Part shown: positions 6,474 to 9,394 of the stretch, piece by piece
How positions within the stretch are numbered: the stretch's first letter is position 1
How the letters are laid out: the number at the start of each line of letters is the position of its first letter
DNA from: Cyanobacteriota bacterium
GTDB lineage: Bacteria > Cyanobacteriota > Cyanobacteriia > Phormidesmidales > Phormidesmidaceae
DNA length: 9,394 bases
NCBI GenBank assembly: GCA_027483425.1
Contig: JAIXUR010000093.1
Coordinates: 1 to 9,394 of the forward strand
Direction: 5' to 3'
Position numbers and translations under genes: made by a program
The notes under the pieces: generated by a model
What the model saw: the letters and a program-made list of their open reading frames with translations, nothing else
Database searches by the model: none
Told to the model about the DNA's origin: nothing

Positions 6474-8072
6474 CTAGGCTAAGCCTAGGACATCTTGCAG
6501 CAGGGCGCGATCGCAGGCTCCAATACTAAACCGACCATTTTCCACGTCGCGAATCCAGCTTTGGCTTTTGCCCAACCGTTCGGCTAGGGCCCGCTGGCTG
6601 AGGTTAAGCTGCTGGCGAGCGGCCTTGATCGCATCACTTGAGAAGGTATCGACGGGATGGGGAATAGACTTGGGCTGGCGGCGGCGTTTCGTCTTGGGCT
6701 GGCGCACGGTCTGTTGCCAGTCATCGGAGAGCTCAAACCCCAGCAGGCGGGCGTTGAGCAGCCGTTGCCACTTGTCGCGGGGGGCGCGATCGGTGAGGCT
6801 GAGGGCGCTATTGGCATCGTCGGTCCAAAATTCTAGGGCATCGTCGGCATCATCGGGAATGTCGGCTACTCTGGCCCATAGCGGTTGGATGGCTGGCCCG
6901 TAGGTCTCTGGGTCGAACTGGGGCCTTAGACCGTAGTGGTAAAGGGCTTCTAGGTCGTTTTCAAAGGTTTTAAGCAGGCGCTTGTGGGCTCCGCGCACGG
7001 TGATGGCCTCGGTCAAACGGTCTTCACCGTAGGCAATGCGCAACAGGGTACGTACCGTCATGCGATGGTCGGTGCCCAGGCGCAGCTTAAATACCAGCCA
7101 CAGCAGCAGCCGCATCGCCCCCTCGTGCTGCTGCCATCGGCCCATCACCTCCAGCAGCAGCGACTGGGGCAAGGTGCCGTACTGATAGAAGGCCGTTTGC
7201 TTGCGGTAGTCTTGCCGGTTTAGAAAATACTTGGCCCAAACACCGGCCTGGATCGTAAAGCTGAGGCCAATCAGATGGCGGCCACCGTCGTCGTCGGTTT
7301 CAAAATAGTACTGGGTGTGGAGCAGTTGCCAAACGGAATGCTCGGCTAGGGCAAACCCTTGAACCTTGCCTTGCCGAGGCCAGTCAAGGGAGACTAGGAG
7401 TTGGCAAGCCTGATACACCAAGGCTTTGATCAGCGTGAGCTTTTCGAGCTTGGCCAGATCTTTGCGCTTGGCCAGACCCAGATACTGTTCAATGTGCTGG
7501 TCGTTGAGGATAAAGGGCTCGTCCCAGGGGCGATCGGTGGTGGTGGCATAGGAGGCAAAGATCAGGTGCAGGCAGGCGGCACGAATATCGGCTTGAGCCA
7601 GGGTAGCCAGACCCTGGTCGTAGTCCACCGGCAGCCCATTGGCCAGTTCAGGATTGGTAGCCAGGCGAAACTGCATATTGCCCCGACCCCGGTGAATAGA
7701 GCGCTGGTAGCTGAGGCAGTGGTTGGCATCGGCCTGCCAGGGCAACGACTGGCGCTGGGCTAAAACATTGCAGGCCTCCCACACCACCATCGATGAGGCA
7801 AAGGGGGTGGTTTTGCCATTGAGAAAAATGGTGGGAATGGCCGCAGGGAGGAGGGTACTTTTGTTGCGCCCTTTTTTGGGCTTGAGGGGGGCTAAGGAGC
7901 CGATGGTGCAGGCCTCGACGCAGCGAGGAACCTCTACATCTTCGCAGCGATCGCACAGGGTGGGGTCAATCCAGTAGCCTTCTTCGTCAGTTCTAACTTT
8001 AATAGCACCAGTGGGGCACTCTGGACGACAGCTATCGCAGGCAATGCAGCCTTCTTCGACGGTGTAAGTCAT
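6474..8072 (-). CDS. cnfR: CnfR/PatB nitrogen-fixation transcriptional activator
   Basis: A 532-residue regulator combining an N-terminal bacterial-ferredoxin-like domain with a C-terminal helix-turn-helix. Cluster motif one is Cys9, Cys12, Cys15, Cys19 (CIACDSCRPECP). Motif two is Cys40, Cys43, Cys51, Cys55, with a widened x7 gap. A long helical middle (about 80-440) with no familiar domain precedes a basic linker (KTKRRRQPK, about 460-468) and an XRE-type HTH (about 480-530; LSQRALAERLGKSQSWIRDVENG). This architecture and length match CnfR/PatB, which in cyanobacteria activates nif genes under micro-oxic conditions. The oxygen-labile clusters are presumed to sense oxygen. The start is firm: AAAGGGGG lies 8 nt before the ATG and the first Cys motif begins at residue 9. 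It stands alone, with 367 bp upstream and 557 bp downstream free of genes. Both flanks contain inverted repeats. Confidence 0.95.
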   Translation of the reverse strand: MTYTVEEGCIACDSCRPECPTGAIKVRTDEEGYWIDPTLCDRCEDVEVPRCVEACTIGSLAPLKPKKGRNKSTLLPAAIPTIFLNGKTTPFASSMVVWEACNVLAQRQSLPWQADANHCLSYQRSIHRGRGNMQFRLATNPELANGLPVDYDQGLATLAQADIRAACLHLIFASYATTTDRPWDEPFILNDQHIEQYLGLAKRKDLAKLEKLTLIKALVYQACQLLVSLDWPRQGKVQGFALAEHSVWQLLHTQYYFETDDDGGRHLIGLSFTIQAGVWAKYFLNRQDYRKQTAFYQYGTLPQSLLLEVMGRWQQHEGAMRLLLWLVFKLRLGTDHRMTVRTLLRIAYGEDRLTEAITVRGAHKRLLKTFENDLEALYHYGLRPQFDPETYGPAIQPLWARVADIPDDADDALEFWTDDANSALSLTDRAPRDKWQRLLNARLLGFELSDDWQQTVRQPKTKRRRQPKSIPHPVDTFSSDAIKAARQQLNLSQRALAERLGKSQSWIRDVENGRFSIGACDRALLQDVLGLA

Positions 8073-8173
8073 AAACTAAACCCCCTTTCTGAGCAGTTCA
8101 CCCTCCTAGGGATAACAACCTAAACCCTCAATGTTTATGTGTTTGGATACGTTTTAATTATTTCTTCTTTATT

Positions 8174-8240
8174 GCTCAAAATAGGTTCAGGCCGGACTTC
8201 TTAAGAAAAAAAAGTGTGGCTACCTTGACTCTTTTTGAGC
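8174..8240. promoter_or_regulatory. Inverted repeat GCTCAAAA/TTTTGAGC flanking a palindrome, possible operator
   Basis: GCTCAAAA (8174-8181) and its exact reverse complement TTTTGAGC (8233-8240) are spaced 51 bp apart. A perfect 10-bp palindrome, TTCTTAAGAA (8198-8207), lies between them, followed by an A-run. The module is about 100-170 bp upstream of the cnfR ATG, inside its probable leader or promoter. The symmetry suggests a protein-binding region or an RNA fold; no known consensus is claimed. Confidence 0.35.
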
Positions 8241-8328
8241 TTTTATTCTAATGAATTGATGACTTTATTTCGAGCTTGTATTATTTAAATCAGAAAGTTA
8301 ATCTTTGCAATTATCCCGTCATGATCTT

Positions 8329-8356
8329 GCCCACATTGATGAATATCAATGTGGGC
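8329..8356. repeat. Hairpin, perfect 12-bp stem with 4-nt loop
   Basis: GCCCACATTGAT (8329-8340), loop GAAT, ATCAATGTGGGC (8345-8356). It lies 84 bp downstream of the cyclotransferase-like stop codon and 257 bp upstream of cnfR. On the minus strand the stem is followed by AAGATCATG, not a T-run, so it is not a canonical intrinsic terminator. It may still protect the 3' end of the upstream transcript or be a dispersed repeat. Confidence 0.6.
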
Positions 8357-8378
8357 GATTGGGGGTGGGCGATTGGGG
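8352..8378. repeat. Two tandem copies of TGGGCGATTGGGG (14-bp period)
   Basis: Exact 13-bp copies occur at 8352-8364 and 8366-8378. The first overlaps the right arm of the hairpin at 8329-8356. The duplication is small and may be slippage or part of a repeat element. Confidence 0.55.
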
Positions 8379-8408
8379 AGTTCCAGGGTAGTTAAAAACG
8401 CTACCGAT

Positions 8409-8437
8409 AGCGTCTCAGTCCTACGGGGTCTGAGCGA
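8409..8437. repeat. Imperfect hairpin just after the cyclotransferase-like gene
   Basis: CTCAG and CTGAG pair around an 11-nt loop (TCCTACGGGGT), with extension by AGCG-/CGAT-like bases interrupted by a bulge. It starts a few bases past the TAG stop codon at 8442-8440 on the minus strand. No T-run follows, so its role as a terminator is doubtful. Confidence 0.3.
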
Positions 8438-8439
8438 TA

Positions 8440-8973
8440 CTAAGCCATCTGTAGGCTTCGCATGTGCTGAAACAGTTGCCAGCAGTAGGTCTCGGGGAGC
8501 TGGCAGGTGATCGCTCCCCGCAGCACCACGCTGAAGTACCAGTCGTTGGGGGCGACTTCCCTGGGGGTTTTTTGTACCACCGCGTAGGTGCGTACCTGGC
8601 GGTGGGGTCGACTGCCCTGGTGAACGGTGACATACTCGTGGCGGTAGTTATTTTGCTGTACCCCTTCGCGCTGGTCAAGGTGGGAGCTCAGTCGCCAGGG
8701 GAGCCGGTAGAGCACTCCCTGCACCTCGTGGCCGGGGGCGAGCACAATGTCTAGGGCACCGCACTGGCGCTGGGGCGAGTAGTAGTGAAACCCCAGCCGA
8801 TAGCCCCAGAGAGTAGCGGGGCCGACCACGTAGGGGTAAGTGTTTTCACCCAGGGAGCGCTTCAGGTCTACGGGGCACATGCAGGACCCGTAGGCAAAGT
8901 AGTCGAAGCAGGGCTCTGGGGTGGGGGCAGGTCGGGCTGGCCGGGACGGAGTATCGACTGAGGTAGTAGGCAT
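8440..8973 (-). CDS. Gamma-glutamylcyclotransferase-like (GGCT/AIG2 family) protein
   Basis: A 177-residue soluble protein. After a Pro/Arg-rich N-terminal tail (1-20), the family's glycine loop appears as FAYGSC (26-31; FAYGSN is usual). The probable catalytic Glu is Glu103 in LDQREG (99-104), preceded by GVLYRL and followed by YRHEYVTV, all in the order seen in GGCT folds. Enzymes of this family release 5-oxoproline from gamma-glutamyl peptides or amines; the actual substrate cannot be told from sequence. Six cysteines (22, 31, 33, 71, 157, 164) are many for this size, and three cluster around the substrate loop. The start ATG overlaps the stop of the upstream ferredoxin-domain gene (TAATG), so the two are almost certainly co-translated. 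It lies 367 bp upstream of cnfR. A function in nitrogen fixation or redox is inference only. Confidence 0.85.
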   Translation of the reverse strand: MPTTSVDTPSRPARPAPTPEPCFDYFAYGSCMCPVDLKRSLGENTYPYVVGPATLWGYRLGFHYYSPQRQCGALDIVLAPGHEVQGVLYRLPWRLSSHLDQREGVQQNNYRHEYVTVHQGSRPHRQVRTYAVVQKTPREVAPNDWYFSVVLRGAITCQLPETYCWQLFQHMRSLQMA

Positions 8974-9394
8974 TAGACGGGCCCTGGGTTGGGCTTGGTG
9001 GGGGCCAGGTGGCGATCTAAAATGGCCGGCAACCGGGCTGGTTTGACTCGGCTATAGCGGTGGTGTCCAGGGCTGACAGTAAAGGTGGGGGCCTCGGAAC
9101 AGTGCTTTTGGCAGCCGGTGTACTGAATTTCGACCTGATTTTGCAGGTTGCGATCGCGCAGGGCCTGCTCGAGGGCTACGGCGAGCTGCTGCCCACCTCG
9201 CTTTTGGCAGCCAGATTTGCGGCAGACCTGGATTTTGATGGCGGGTGAGGCTGGGGCGGGGAGGTGGGTGAGCGGGGCTAGTTCTGGGGTCGTAGTCCCA
9301 TGGGGGCGGTTGGGGGGTCGGGATGGTAGTAGGGTGAGGACCTGGTGGGCTTTGAGTTTGATGGTGTCGCCGTCAAGTTCGCTGCGGCCGATGC
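8973..9394 (-). CDS. Thioredoxin-like [2Fe-2S] ferredoxin-domain protein, C-terminal part (5' end outside window)
   Basis: An open reading frame enters from the right edge (first full codon at 9392) and ends at TAA 8975-8973, giving 139 visible residues. The N-terminal visible part (IGRSELDGDTIKLKAHQV) resembles the end of the small beta-domain that precedes the ferredoxin domain in cyanobacterial relatives. A Pro-rich linker follows (about 24-50). The C-terminal thioredoxin-like [2Fe-2S] domain (about 51-115) has four likely cluster cysteines: VCRKSGC (57, 62) and TGCQKHC (94, 98), followed by the conserved RYSRV near 112-116. Such proteins carry one 2Fe-2S cluster and probably transfer electrons or sense redox; the partner is unknown. 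The stop overlaps the next ATG by 1 nt. Confidence 0.85.
   Translation of the reverse strand, partial: IGRSELDGDTIKLKAHQVLTLLPSRPPNRPHGTTTPELAPLTHLPAPASPAIKIQVCRKSGCQKRGGQQLAVALEQALRDRNLQNQVEIQYTGCQKHCSEAPTFTVSPGHHRYSRVKPARLPAILDRHLAPTKPNPGPV

Larger units (their letters stand above)
8073..8439 (-). promoter_or_regulatory. cnfR upstream region (367 bp, AT-rich, gene-free)
   Basis: This region should contain the cnfR promoter. A weak candidate on the minus strand is TTGCAA (8305-8310), 17 bp, then TAAATA (8282-8287), which would leave a leader of about 200 nt. Between that and the gene sits a symmetric inverted-repeat module (8174-8240). Farther upstream is the hairpin at 8329-8356 and a tandem duplication. 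No NtcA-type GTA-N8-TAC site was noticed. The promoter call is low-confidence; the ribosome site AAAGGGGG (8081-8088) is clear. Confidence 0.4.

Noticed and set aside
6584..6817. 77-aa minus-strand ORF, Ser/Pro rich
   Set aside because: It is a second-frame shadow of the cnfR 3' end.
7401..7763. 120-aa plus-strand ORF
   Set aside because: It is antisense within cnfR in GC-rich sequence; the composition is that of a frame shadow.
8421..8678. 85-aa minus-strand ORF
   Set aside because: It overlaps the cyclotransferase-like gene in another frame; that gene has family motifs and this ORF has none.
9060..9248. 62-aa plus-strand ORF at the right end
   Set aside because: It lies antisense to the ferredoxin-domain gene, whose Cys pattern and TAATG junction are convincing; the ORF has no recognisable features.

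Overview
The window looks like chromosome from a nitrogen-fixing, probably filamentous or otherwise motile, cyanobacterium. Three things point there. The HIP1 octamer GCGATCGC, typical of cyanobacterial genomes, occurs at least seven times (591, 3615, 4049, 6374, 6507, 7947, 9150). The chemotaxis gene order is the cyanobacterial PatA - CheY - CheW - MCP - CheA order. One gene encodes CnfR/PatB, the cyanobacterial nitrogen-fixation regulator. Species cannot be named from the window. All genes recognised lie on the minus strand, so transcription runs from high to low coordinates.

Right block (9394 to 6474). At the window edge is the 3' part of a gene for a thioredoxin-like [2Fe-2S] ferredoxin-domain protein. 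It is joined by a TAATG stop/start overlap to a gamma-glutamylcyclotransferase-like (AIG2/GGCT) gene. A 367-bp AT-rich gap follows. It carries a perfect 12-bp hairpin, a 14-bp tandem duplication and a symmetric inverted-repeat module that may be regulatory. Then comes cnfR, which has two N-terminal 4Fe-4S cluster motifs and a C-terminal helix-turn-helix. This suggests that nif genes or other low-oxygen or Fe-S genes lie beyond the right edge.

Centre (6473 to 5917). A 557-bp gene-free stretch separates the two blocks. It contains two palindromic elements that resemble dispersed cyanobacterial repeats, plus the presumed promoter region of the chemotaxis-like operon.

Left block (5916 to 1). This is a Pix/Pil/Tax/Hmp-type chemosensory operon of the kind that controls type IV pilus motility, phototaxis or hormogonium behaviour in cyanobacteria. 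It encodes a PatA-type response regulator (PATAN + REC), a stand-alone CheY-like receiver, a CheW adaptor, a large membrane MCP with a GAF domain between two HAMP domains, and the first 25 codons of a CheA-like kinase. The GAF domain resembles a cyanobacteriochrome but lacks the canonical bilin-binding Cys. The receptor and kinase genes are separated by 350 bp packed with palindromes, including a nested, MITE-like element.

The receptor should signal through CheW to the CheA kinase, which would phosphorylate the CheY and PatA receivers and so affect pilus output. The cnfR side is probably independent. I see no evidence of a phage, a CRISPR array, an IS element with a transposase, or an RNA gene.
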